Below are positions 57,025 to 64,000 of a stretch of 64,000 nt of DNA, piece by piece. This DNA is from Gordonia sp049847105 (GTDB taxonomy: Bacteria > Actinomycetota > Actinomycetes > Mycobacteriales > Mycobacteriaceae): positions 682,001-746,000 of the forward strand of contig NZ_JBNCNS010000002.1 of NCBI RefSeq assembly GCF_049847105.1. The letters are read 5' to 3'. Each line of letters opens with the position of its first letter. Within the stretch, counting starts at the first letter, position 1. The notes beneath the pieces are model-generated. The model saw nothing but the letters and a program-made list of their open reading frames with translations. It did not search any database and had not been told where the DNA came from. A program made the translations under genes and the position numbers.

Positions 57025-58020
57025 ATGTCCATCTCGGTTATCGGCGCGAACAAACGGTACGGCGACTTCGCGGCACTCGACGACGTGTCGATCGACATTC
57101 CGGAAGGATCGTTGACCTCGTTGCTCGGACCGTCGGGCTCCGGCAAATCCACCCTCCTGCGGGCCATCGCCGGTCTGGACAGTCTCGACTCGGGCACCGT
57201 CATCATCAGTGGGAACGACGTGTCGGGGGCGGCGCCGCAGAAGCGCGACATCGGATTCGTGTTCCAGCACTATGCGGCCTTCAAACATCTGACCGTGCGC
57301 GACAACATCGCGTTCGGGCTCAAGATCCGCAAGCGGCCCAAGGCACAGATCGACGCCAAGGTCGACGAGCTGCTCGACATCGTGGGACTCACCGTGTTCC
57401 AGCGGCGCTTCCCGTCGCAGCTCTCGGGAGGCCAGCGTCAGCGCATGGCGTTGGCCCGTGCATTGGCGGTGGACCCACAGGTCCTGCTCCTCGACGAGCC
57501 GTTCGGTGCCCTGGACGCGAAGGTCCGCGAGGATCTACGAAAGTGGTTGCGGCGGTTACACGAGGACGTCAACGTCACCACCGTCCTGGTGACGCACGAT
57601 CAGCAGGAGGCGCTCGACGTGAGCGACCGGATCGCCGTGCTCAACAAGGGTCGGATCGAGCAGGTGGGTGCACCGGACGATCTCTACGACCGTCCGGCCA
57701 ACGAGTTCGTGGCGTCGTTCCTCGGATCCACCGTGCGCCTCAACGGTGAGCTGGTGCGTCCGCACGACATCCGGATCGGCCGCAATCCGGAACTGGCGCT
57801 GCCGGCGGCGGATGCCTCGCTCGACACCGGTGTGATCAAGGCGACGGTGCAGCGGGTGGTCCATCTCGGATTCGAGACCCGGGTCGAATTGATCGCGGCC
57901 ACCACCGGTGACGAGTTCCTGGCACAGATCACGCGAGGCGATGCCAACGCGCTCAATCTGCAGGCGGGAGAGGCGATCTACGCCCGAGCGACGAAGGTGG
58001 CCGCGCTGAGTGAATCGTGA
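57025..58020 (+). CDS. cysA: Sulfate ABC transporter ATP-binding protein
   Basis: 331 residues. Walker A GPSGSGKST (35-43), Q-loop FVFQHYAAF, signature QLSGGQRQR, Walker B LLLDEPFGALD, H-loop LVTHDQQEA, then a C-terminal TOBE-like regulatory domain. Starts 1 nt after the cysW stop. Its 3' end overlaps the convergent chelatase gene by 43 bp, across the tandem repeat at 58010. Confidence 0.95.
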   Translation: MSISVIGANKRYGDFAALDDVSIDIPEGSLTSLLGPSGSGKSTLLRAIAGLDSLDSGTVIISGNDVSGAAPQKRDIGFVFQHYAAFKHLTVRDNIAFGLKIRKRPKAQIDAKVDELLDIVGLTVFQRRFPSQLSGGQRQRMALARALAVDPQVLLLDEPFGALDAKVREDLRKWLRRLHEDVNVTTVLVTHDQQEALDVSDRIAVLNKGRIEQVGAPDDLYDRPANEFVASFLGSTVRLNGELVRPHDIRIGRNPELALPAADASLDTGVIKATVQRVVHLGFETRVELIAATTGDEFLAQITRGDANALNLQAGEAIYARATKVAALSES

Positions 58021-58796
58021 GTGGGTGAATCGCGAGTGGGTGAATCGTGTGCGCACGACTCCTGAGCTCGTGCCGTACGGGTGGAGGCCGCGGTCCAGTA
58101 GTGGTGGCACACCGCATCGACGATGTCGCGGTGGGCGCCCAGCGGCCCGGCGACCAGGGCGCCCGGTGCGTGGGCATCGAGCGCGGCCTCGACCCGTTCG
58201 GTGAGCAGTCCGGCGGACAGGAAGTAGGGACTCACCGCGATGCGATCCGCTCCGGCGGTGCGGAGTCGGCGTACCGCGTTGCGCAGCTGCTGTTCTCGTG
58301 GCCCGAGTTTGGTGGCGAACACCACCTCCACCGGACGGTTCAGCACGGTGGACAGCTCGATGGCCCGGCGTCGGACGTGACGATCGGCGTCCGGATCCGA
58401 TGATCCGACGGCACTCAGGATGATACCGGTGCGCCGACCGGCAGGTTCGTCCAATCCGGCCTCGGACAGCCGGTCGGCCAGCGCATTCGCCAGCGGGGAC
58501 GTTCCGATGACCTCGGATCGGATCACCATCCGATCACGCCGATGGTGCTCGGCGATGATCGCGGGAAGATCGATCTTCTGGTGATAGCCGGCCGCGAAGA
58601 GCAGCGGCACCACCACACAATCCCCGGCGATCTCGTCGAGCGCATCGCCGACCAGCGGTGCGTTCAGGTCGAGGTAGGCCAGTCGTACGTCGACACCCGC
58701 CAGCGCGGTCGCGACGGCGTCGCGCACGCGGCCGGCCGTCGCCGGGAAGCGCGCGTCGCGACTGCCGTGTGCGACCAGCAGCAGGGTAGGGGTCAC
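57978..58796 (-). CDS. Sirohydrochlorin chelatase
   Basis: 272 residues, CbiX/SirB type: TLLLVAHGSRDARFP gives the catalytic His at the N-terminus, and a second half repeats the fold (GIILSAVGSSDPDAD). It inserts Fe into sirohydrochlorin to make siroheme for the sulfite reductase encoded upstream. GTG 58796 has GAGGA about 9 nt upstream. The C-terminal tail (DSPTRDSPTHDS) is encoded by a 15-bp tandem repeat and overlaps cysA. Called Che1 in mycobacteria. Confidence 0.88.
   Translation of the reverse strand: MTPTLLLVAHGSRDARFPATAGRVRDAVATALAGVDVRLAYLDLNAPLVGDALDEIAGDCVVVPLLFAAGYHQKIDLPAIIAEHHRRDRMVIRSEVIGTSPLANALADRLSEAGLDEPAGRRTGIILSAVGSSDPDADRHVRRRAIELSTVLNRPVEVVFATKLGPREQQLRNAVRRLRTAGADRIAVSPYFLSAGLLTERVEAALDAHAPGALVAGPLGAHRDIVDAVCHHYWTAASTRTARAQESCAHDSPTRDSPTHDSLSAATFVARA
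58010..58054 (+). repeat. 15-bp tandem repeat, three units
   Basis: Units gtgaatcgtgagtgg (58010-58024), gtgaatcgcgagtgg (58025-58039) and a decayed third copy. The array spans the cysA stop codon and encodes the repetitive C-terminal tail of the chelatase on the other strand. Confidence 0.85.
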
Positions 58797-58818
58797 CGGA
58801 ATCGAATCCTCAACGGTC

Positions 58819-60123
58819 TCAGACGAGTTCGGGCGTCGCCGACAGGTGGAGATTCGCCAGGGCATCGCCGACGAGGCCGGCGCCGAGGGTGTTCCCGCCC
58901 TGCGGATCGATCAGCAGGAAGCTGCCCGACTCCCGGTTGACCTGGTAGTCGTCCGGCGCGATCGGTTCCGCGGTCTGGATCGCGATCCGGCCGATCTGGT
59001 TCAGCTCCACCGTGTCGGGGGCGTCGATGAGCGCGAGCGTCTGCTCATCGAACAACACCTCGAGTCCACCGACGATCGCCTGGGTGGTCCTGGTGCCATG
59101 TTTGAGCAGCAACCGGGAGCCCGGCCGCAGTGGCTTCTCGGCGAGCCAGCAGACCGTGGCGGTGAACTGCTGGGCAGGCTCCGGCGCATCCGCGACGGCA
59201 GCGATCAGGTCGCCGCGCGACACGTCCACGTCATCGTCGAGCAACAGCGTCACGCTGCGCCCGGTGTGGGCGGTGGTGAATTCGCCGTCGGCCGTATCGA
59301 TCTGGCGGACCGTGCTGCGGACACCGGAGGGCAGGATGACGACCTCGTCACCGACCGAGACGCGCCCGGCCGCGATCTGCCCCGCGTAGCCACGGTAATC
59401 GGGATACTCGGGGGTACGCGGACGGATCACGTACTGGACGGGGAAGCGCAGCCCGACCGGCCGGGTATCGGCCACATTCGGGACCGTCTCGAGATGCTCG
59501 ATCAGCGCGGGACCGTCGTAGTACGGCGTGTTCTCGGACCGCGTGGCGACGTTGTCGCCGTTCAGTGCCGAGACCGGGATGGCGGTCACCTGCTCCGGCG
59601 ACCATCCCAACGAGCGCGTGAGTTCGCCGAACTCGGCGGAGATCTGCGCGAAGGCTGCCTCCTGGTCGTCGACCAGGTCGATCTTGTTGACCGCCAACAC
59701 GAGCTGGGGCACGCCGAGGAGGGCCATCACCGCGGTGTGACGACGGGTCTGGGCGACCACACCATTGCGTGCGTCGACGAGCAGGATCACCAGCTGGGCG
59801 GTCGACGCGCCGGAAACCGTGTTCCGGGTGTACTGCACGTGGCCCGGGGTGTCGGCGAGCACGAATGACCGTGCCGGCGTGGCGAAGTAGCGGTAGGCCA
59901 CGTCGATCGTGATGCCCTGCTCGCGCTCGGCGCGCAGGCCGTCGACGAGCAGCGAGAGGTCGGGACCCTCGAGGCCACGGTCCACCGACGCCTTGGTGAC
60001 GGCGTCGATCTGATCGGCGAGAACCGATTTGGTGTCGTAGAGCAGCCGGCCGACGAGCGTCGACTTGCCGTCGTCGACGCTGCCCGCGGTCGCGATGCGG
60101 AGAAGGTCGGGAGCATGTGACAT
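58819..60123 (-). CDS. cysN: Sulfate adenylyltransferase GTPase subunit
   Basis: 434 residues. G1 AGSVDDGKST near residue 14, G3 DTPGHVQY, G4 NKIDLVDD, followed by two beta-barrel domains. GTP hydrolysis drives APS formation by CysD. Unlike mycobacterial CysNC it ends after the barrels, with no APS-kinase (CysC) domain. TGATG coupling with cysD upstream. Confidence 0.95.
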   Translation of the reverse strand: MSHAPDLLRIATAGSVDDGKSTLVGRLLYDTKSVLADQIDAVTKASVDRGLEGPDLSLLVDGLRAEREQGITIDVAYRYFATPARSFVLADTPGHVQYTRNTVSGASTAQLVILLVDARNGVVAQTRRHTAVMALLGVPQLVLAVNKIDLVDDQEAAFAQISAEFGELTRSLGWSPEQVTAIPVSALNGDNVATRSENTPYYDGPALIEHLETVPNVADTRPVGLRFPVQYVIRPRTPEYPDYRGYAGQIAAGRVSVGDEVVILPSGVRSTVRQIDTADGEFTTAHTGRSVTLLLDDDVDVSRGDLIAAVADAPEPAQQFTATVCWLAEKPLRPGSRLLLKHGTRTTQAIVGGLEVLFDEQTLALIDAPDTVELNQIGRIAIQTAEPIAPDDYQVNRESGSFLLIDPQGGNTLGAGLVGDALANLHLSATPELV

Positions 60124-61070
60124 CAGAAGTATCCTTCGCGTTTGCGGTCTTCCATCGCGGCCTCGGAGACCCGGTCGTCGCCGCGGGTCGCACCGCGCTC
60201 GGTGAGTCGGGAGGCGGCCACCTCGGCCAGCACAGCGTCGTTGTCGGCGGCGTCGGAGAGCACGGCGCCGGTCGACGATCCGTCACCGACGGTCCGGTAG
60301 CGGACCCTGCGGCGCTCGACGGTCTCGCCCTCGCGCGGACCGCCCCACGAACCGGAGGTCATCCACATGCCGTCGCGCAGGAACACGTCGCGCTCGTGCG
60401 CGTAGTAGATCTGCGGCAGCAGCACCTGCTCGCGGCCGATGTAGCGCCAGATGTCGAGCTCGGTCCAGTTCGACAGCGGGAACACGCGGACATGCTCACC
60501 CGGCGCGTGTCGACCGTTGTAGAGATTCCACAGCTCTGGGCGCTGCCGCTTCGGATCCCATTGACCGAAGGCGTTGCGCAGGGAGAAGATCCGCTCTTTG
60601 GCCCGCGACCGCTCCTCGTCGCGACGTCCGCCGCCGAAGACCGCGTCGAAGCGGTTCTCGGTGATCGCGTCGAGCAGCGGGATGGTCTGCAACGGGTTGC
60701 GCACGCCGTCCGGGCGTTCGGTGAGCCGACCGTCGGCGAGGTAGTCCTCCACCTTCGCCACGTGCAGGCGCAGCCCGTGCCGCTCGACCACCTGGTCGCG
60801 GAACTCCAGCACCTCGGTCAGGTTGTGGCCGGTGTCCACGTGCAGCAGCGAGAACGGTAGGGGAGCAGGCCAGAAGGCCTTGAGCGCCAGGTGCAGCAGC
60901 ACCGTGGAGTCCTTGCCGCCGGAGAACAGGATCACCGGCCGCTCGAACTCACCGGCCACCTCACGGAAGATGTGGATGGCCTCGGACTCGAGAGCGTCGA
61001 GGGTGGTGAAGTCGTCGGTGTCGGCCTCGACCGCGGAGGCGCTGGTCGCGGTGGCGTCGGCGATGGTCAT
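60123..61070 (-). CDS. cysD: Sulfate adenylyltransferase catalytic subunit
   Basis: 315 residues, PP-loop ATP pyrophosphatase fold: PVILFSGGKDSTVLLHLA near residue 46, plus HVDTGHNLTEVLEFRD and FGGGRRDEERSRAKER. Makes APS from sulfate and ATP. ATG 61070 overlaps the cysH stop (ATGA). Confidence 0.96.
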   Translation of the reverse strand: MTIADATATSASAVEADTDDFTTLDALESEAIHIFREVAGEFERPVILFSGGKDSTVLLHLALKAFWPAPLPFSLLHVDTGHNLTEVLEFRDQVVERHGLRLHVAKVEDYLADGRLTERPDGVRNPLQTIPLLDAITENRFDAVFGGGRRDEERSRAKERIFSLRNAFGQWDPKRQRPELWNLYNGRHAPGEHVRVFPLSNWTELDIWRYIGREQVLLPQIYYAHERDVFLRDGMWMTSGSWGGPREGETVERRRVRYRTVGDGSSTGAVLSDAADNDAVLAEVAASRLTERGATRGDDRVSEAAMEDRKREGYF

Positions 61071-61813
61071 GCGTGGAGCCCACATTCTGTCTTGGCGCGA
61101 CCGGCCCAACGGCCACTGCGCGGATCGGATCCGGGTTCGGGTTTGGCTGTGCACGGGGCGCAGCCGATCGACGGATAGCCGTCGTCGACCAGCGGGTTGA
61201 CGAGCACCCCGTTGGTGTCGATGTAGTCCTGCATCGTCTCGTCCGACCACGCGGCGATCGGGTTGATCTTCACCAGCCCGAATCCCTCGTCGAAGGAGAT
61301 GAGCGGTGCATTCGCACGGGTCGGCGCCTCCACTCGGCGGATGCCGGTGATCCAGGCGTCGTACTGCGAGAGACCGGACTTGAGCGGGACGACCTTGCGC
61401 AGGCGGCAGCACTCACCCGGGTCGCGGGCGAACAGGTTGCGACCCAACAGTTCGTCCTGCTCGGCGACGCTGTGCTCTGGAGTCAGGTTGACCATCTCGA
61501 CGCCGTAGACCTGCTCGACGGCATCGCGGGTGCCGATGGTCTCGGCGAAGTGATAGCCGGTGTCGAGGAAGAGCACCTTGAGCTTCTCGCCGTGCAGTTG
61601 GTCGGTGTCGACATTCTTGCTGGCGAGATCGACGAGCGCCGCGTCCTGCATGTTGGAGGCGACGACGAAGTTGTCACCGAAGGTCTCCGCGGTCCAGCGC
61701 AGCAGTTCCTCGGGGGTCGCGTCCGCCCCGAGGTCGCGCGCGCCCGCCTCGGCGATGGCACGCAACTCGTCTTCGGTGTGGCGGCGACCCGTCGCGGTGG
61801 TGGGCGTGCTCAT
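61067..61813 (-). CDS. cysH: Adenylyl-sulfate (APS) reductase, thioredoxin-dependent
   Basis: 248 residues. It carries both Cys pairs, GECCRLRK and GCAPCTAK, that hold the [4Fe-4S] cluster of APS (not PAPS) reductases, and the catalytic C-terminal Cys in KTECGLH. It gives sulfite from APS. Overlaps the sir stop by 4 nt and the cysD start by 4 nt. Confidence 0.95.
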   Translation of the reverse strand: MSTPTTATGRRHTEDELRAIAEAGARDLGADATPEELLRWTAETFGDNFVVASNMQDAALVDLASKNVDTDQLHGEKLKVLFLDTGYHFAETIGTRDAVEQVYGVEMVNLTPEHSVAEQDELLGRNLFARDPGECCRLRKVVPLKSGLSQYDAWITGIRRVEAPTRANAPLISFDEGFGLVKINPIAAWSDETMQDYIDTNGVLVNPLVDDGYPSIGCAPCTAKPEPGSDPRSGRWAGRAKTECGLHA

Positions 61814-63609
61814 CGCAAGGCCTCCTCATCCGCGCGAACGGCCCACTGGGCGAACCGTTCTCCGTCTTCTTTCTGATCCACGAAGTTGCGCACCACGCGG
61901 TCGATATAGTCACCGAGTTCGGTGGACAGGACCTTGTGTTGCCGCAGTTTGCGGCCGAAACCGGCATCCTGGCCGAGGCTTCCGCCGAGGTGGACCTGGA
62001 ACCCGTCGGTCTGGTCGCCGTTCTCGTCCTCGACGAGCTGACCCTTGAAGCCGATGTCGGCCACCTGCGAGCGTGCGCAGGAATTGGGGCAGCCATTGAT
62101 GTTGACGGTGATCGGGAGGTCGAGATGGGAATTGATGTCGGCCAGGCGCTCTTCGAGCTCGGGCACCAACTTCTGGGAACGCTTGCGCGTTTCGGTGAAC
62201 GACAGCTTGCAGAACTCGATGCCGCTGCAGGCCATCAGGTTCTGATGCCAGTTCGACGGCCGGGCGGACAGGCCCAGTGCGCCGACCTCCTCGATGATCT
62301 GCTCCACCTTGTCGTCGGGAACGTCGAGGACGACCAGCTTCTGGTACGGCGTGAAGCGGATGCGGTCGGAACCGACACGCTCGGCGGCGTCGGCGATGGC
62401 GGTGAGGATCGTGCCGGAGACACGACCGGCGACGGCAGCGAACCCGACGGAGTTGAGCCCGTTCTTCAGGCGCTGGACGCCGACGTGGTCGCGGGGACGG
62501 GTGAGTGTTTCGGGGGCCGGGCCGTCGATCAGCTTGCGGCCCAGATACTCGTCCTCGAGGACCTGACGGAACTTCTCGATGCCCCAGTCCTTGATGAGGA
62601 ACTTCAGGCGTGCCTTGGCACGCAACCGGCGGTAGCCGTAGTCGCGGAAGATCGCGACCACGCCCTCCCACACGTCGGGTACCTCGTCGAGCGGAATCCA
62701 CGCACCGACCCGCTGCGCGAGCATCGGGTTGGTGGACAGGCCACCGCCCACCCAGAGATCCAGACCCGGTCCGTGTTCGGGGTGGTTCACGCCGATGAAA
62801 GCGACGTCGTTGGTCTCGTGCGAAACGTCCTGCAGTCCGGAGATGGCCGTCTTGAACTTGCGCGGCAGGTTCGAATACTCCGGGTTACCGATGTAGCGAC
62901 GCACGATCTCGTCGATCGCCGGGGTGGGATCGAGGACCTCGTCCACCGCATCACCGGCGAGCGGGGAGCCGAGCACCACGCGCGGGCAGTCGCCGCACGC
63001 CTCGGTCGTCTTGAGTCCGACACCTTCGATGCGTTCCCAGATGGTCGGGACGTCCTCGATGCGAATCCAGTGATATTGGACGTTCTCTCGGTTGGACAGA
63101 TCGGCGGTGTCCCGGGCGAACTCGGTCGAGATCTGGCCCAGGGTCCTCAGCTGCGCCACATCGAGCGCGCCCGCATCACAGCGGATGCGCATCATGAAGT
63201 GGCTGTCTTCGAGGATGTCGATGTTCTCGTCGCCGGTCCAGGTGCCGTCGTAGCCTTCGGCGCGCTGGGTGTACAGGCCCCACCAGCGCATCCGGCCGCG
63301 CAGGTCCTGCTTGTCGATCGACTCGAACCCCTGCTTGGCGTAGATGTTCTCGATCCGGGCGCGCACGTTGAGCGGGTTGTCGTCCTTCTTGATCTGCTCG
63401 TTGGGATTCAGTGGCTCGCGGTAACCGAGCTTCCACTGGCCTTCCGCGCGACGCTTGGTCGGCCGGGCCTTGCGGGCCGGGCGCTCGCCGCGGGCCGGCC
63501 GGTTGCCTGCAGGCGTTGCGGGCTTCGATCCGGCGGCGTCATCCTTCGCAGCGGGCTCTGTGGCCGCATTCGAGGTGGTCACGGAAAGATCGTCGGTGGT
63601 GGACGTCAT
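61810..63609 (-). CDS. sir: Assimilatory sulfite reductase (ferredoxin), siroheme-[4Fe-4S]
   Basis: 599 residues; six-electron reduction of sulfite to sulfide (sirA/nirA in mycobacteria). Two nitrite/sulfite reductase half-domains. Cluster ligands are ACSGIEFCK and GCPNSCAR. Tyr in RWWGLYTQRAEG and Cys in EACGDCPRV match the Tyr-Cys crosslink positions known for M. tuberculosis NirA. A Lys/Ala-rich N-terminus of about 60 residues is disordered. ATG 63609 has AGGAG 6 nt upstream; an in-frame ATG at 63648 (MNADACC...) lacks one. First structural gene of sir-cysH-cysD-cysN. Confidence 0.95.
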   Translation of the reverse strand: MTSTTDDLSVTTSNAATEPAAKDDAAGSKPATPAGNRPARGERPARKARPTKRRAEGQWKLGYREPLNPNEQIKKDDNPLNVRARIENIYAKQGFESIDKQDLRGRMRWWGLYTQRAEGYDGTWTGDENIDILEDSHFMMRIRCDAGALDVAQLRTLGQISTEFARDTADLSNRENVQYHWIRIEDVPTIWERIEGVGLKTTEACGDCPRVVLGSPLAGDAVDEVLDPTPAIDEIVRRYIGNPEYSNLPRKFKTAISGLQDVSHETNDVAFIGVNHPEHGPGLDLWVGGGLSTNPMLAQRVGAWIPLDEVPDVWEGVVAIFRDYGYRRLRAKARLKFLIKDWGIEKFRQVLEDEYLGRKLIDGPAPETLTRPRDHVGVQRLKNGLNSVGFAAVAGRVSGTILTAIADAAERVGSDRIRFTPYQKLVVLDVPDDKVEQIIEEVGALGLSARPSNWHQNLMACSGIEFCKLSFTETRKRSQKLVPELEERLADINSHLDLPITVNINGCPNSCARSQVADIGFKGQLVEDENGDQTDGFQVHLGGSLGQDAGFGRKLRQHKVLSTELGDYIDRVVRNFVDQKEDGERFAQWAVRADEEALR

Positions 63610-63711
63610 GAAGTCTCCTGAGCCGACGCAGCAAGCGTCAGCATTCACATGGAAGTGGGCTGGAAACGTGCTGGCATACCCGCGGCTGAGCGGGGACTTC
63701 TCGGGGCCGAC

Positions 63712-63753
63712 CTGTCGTCAGGAGACAGTGAGCACGTCGTCTAAGGACGACAG
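63712..63753 (-). promoter_or_regulatory. Attenuator-like competing stems in the sir leader
   Basis: On the minus strand CTGTCGTC (63753-63746), inside the last codons of the leader ORF, can pair with GACGAC (63741-63736, 4-nt loop between GTCGTC and GACGAC) or with the longer GACGACAG (63719-63712). A ribosome paused at the cysteine codons would cover the first segment and change which pairing forms. That this regulates sir is inference. Confidence 0.45.
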
Positions 63754-63830
63754 AATGCGCTGCAGACGCGCTTGAGATCGATGTGGCGTCGGGCTGCGAG
63801 CCACACCCCTGAGGAAGTCACGCCGTTCAT
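63741..63830 (-). CDS. Putative cysteine-responsive leader peptide (29 aa)
   Basis: ATG 63830 opens a 29-codon frame with sequence MNGVTSSGVWLAARRHIDL followed by KRVCSAFCRP. The RRHxDL-x-RV-x-SA-x-C core resembles the short leader peptides found ahead of sulfur-assimilation genes in actinobacteria, and the two Cys codons close to the stop resemble the cysteine-attenuation uORFs described in mycobacteria. It ends 131 nt before sir. No good Shine-Dalgarno is placed for it (AAGGGG is about 14 nt away). Confidence 0.65.
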   Translation of the reverse strand: MNGVTSSGVWLAARRHIDLKRVCSAFCRP

Positions 63831-63869
63831 AGTGCCACGCTGCCCCTTGCCTCGTCTACTTGGGGTTAT

Positions 63870-63890
63870 TTTCCCTCACGATGAGGGAAA
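63870..63890. promoter_or_regulatory. Perfect 9-3-9 palindrome upstream of the sir leader
   Basis: TTTCCCTCA-CGA-TGAGGGAAA, 40 nt before the leader-peptide ATG, within an AT-richer patch that could hold the promoter. It could be a dimeric-regulator operator or a short RNA hairpin. The 110 bases beyond it to the window end show no gene. Confidence 0.5.
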
Positions 63891-64000
63891 GCCCTGTCGG
63901 GAGGTCTGCTCCTAGAAGTCAAGGCGCTCGGGGCGGGAGGTATTCCCGCTGTCCGGAGGCATCGCCGGCGGCCGATCGGCGTGGTCCGGTTCTGACGTGG

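Noticed and set aside
63606..63644. Twelve-codon ORF (MLTLAASAQETS) overlapping the Sir start as ATGA
   Set aside because: No Shine-Dalgarno, no cysteine codons and no motif; likely chance.
63610..63648. In-frame N-terminal extension of Sir with a CC pair (MNADACCVGSGDF)
   Set aside because: The internal ATG at 63609 has an AGGAG at good spacing, and the extension has none; it might be mistaken for the poly-Cys leader.

Overview
This is high-GC actinobacterial chromosome (order Mycobacteriales; protein and gene-order similarity suggest a Gordonia or close relative). The evidence is strong GC3 bias, many GTG starts and ATGA/GTGA start-stop overlaps, a HupB with a lysine-rich histone-like tail, a MutT1 Nudix-phosphatase fusion, F420-related genes, methylglucose-lipopolysaccharide genes (gpgP, octT), and gene order that, from memory, follows two separate blocks of the Mycobacterium tuberculosis map (about Rv2996c-Rv2973c, then about Rv2427c-Rv2391) joined here end to end. 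No insertion sequence, prophage, integrase or CRISPR array was seen.

Region 1 (1-27.5 kb) is core metabolism and information processing: serA-leuB; a YtrA-type GntR regulator with a DUF1648 membrane protein; an MFS transporter; an FAH-family enzyme, an alpha/beta hydrolase and gltX, followed by tRNA-Gln(CTG) and tRNA-Glu(CTC); a small CxxC protein and a PPOX/F420-type protein; an IclR regulator divergent from leuCD; hupB; mutT1; ppk; cofC/fbiD; gpsA; a DUF3515 protein; a stand-alone Lrp/AsnC ligand domain; thiL; a gamma-carbonic anhydrase; ung; a crotonase; rpmB; a DAK2-domain protein; and recG. The D-alanine ligase gene that sits after gpsA in M. tuberculosis is absent here.

The junction between the two blocks (27.5-29.2 kb) holds a VOC protein, a membrane-anchored or secreted HNH nuclease, and a short stretch with coding-type GC3 that is interrupted by a frameshift.

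Region 2 (29-45.5 kb) runs proA, moxR and a VWA gene, nadD-rsfS-gpgP-octT, a DegV protein, comEA-comEC-holA with convergent rpsT, a sulfotransferase-like gene, and a three-gene cassette (circularly permuted ATP-grasp, alpha-E protein, transglutaminase).

Region 3 (45.5-64 kb) has a PemK-like/hydrolase pair, lepA, an M3 peptidase, an M20 amidohydrolase, a broken GH15 trehalase-like gene, two tiny membrane proteins, and an almost complete assimilatory sulfate pathway: subI-cysT-cysW-cysA (uptake), then on the other strand sir-cysH-cysD-cysN-sirohydrochlorin chelatase (activation, reduction, siroheme). CysN has no fused APS kinase and CysH has the cysteine pairs of a [4Fe-4S] APS reductase, so sulfate is probably reduced at the APS level.

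The most interesting signal is the 5' leader of the sir operon. A 29-codon upstream ORF ends with two cysteine codons close to its stop. Its 3' end can pair with either of two downstream segments, an attenuator-like arrangement, and a perfect 9-3-9 palindrome lies further upstream. Together they suggest cysteine-responsive control.
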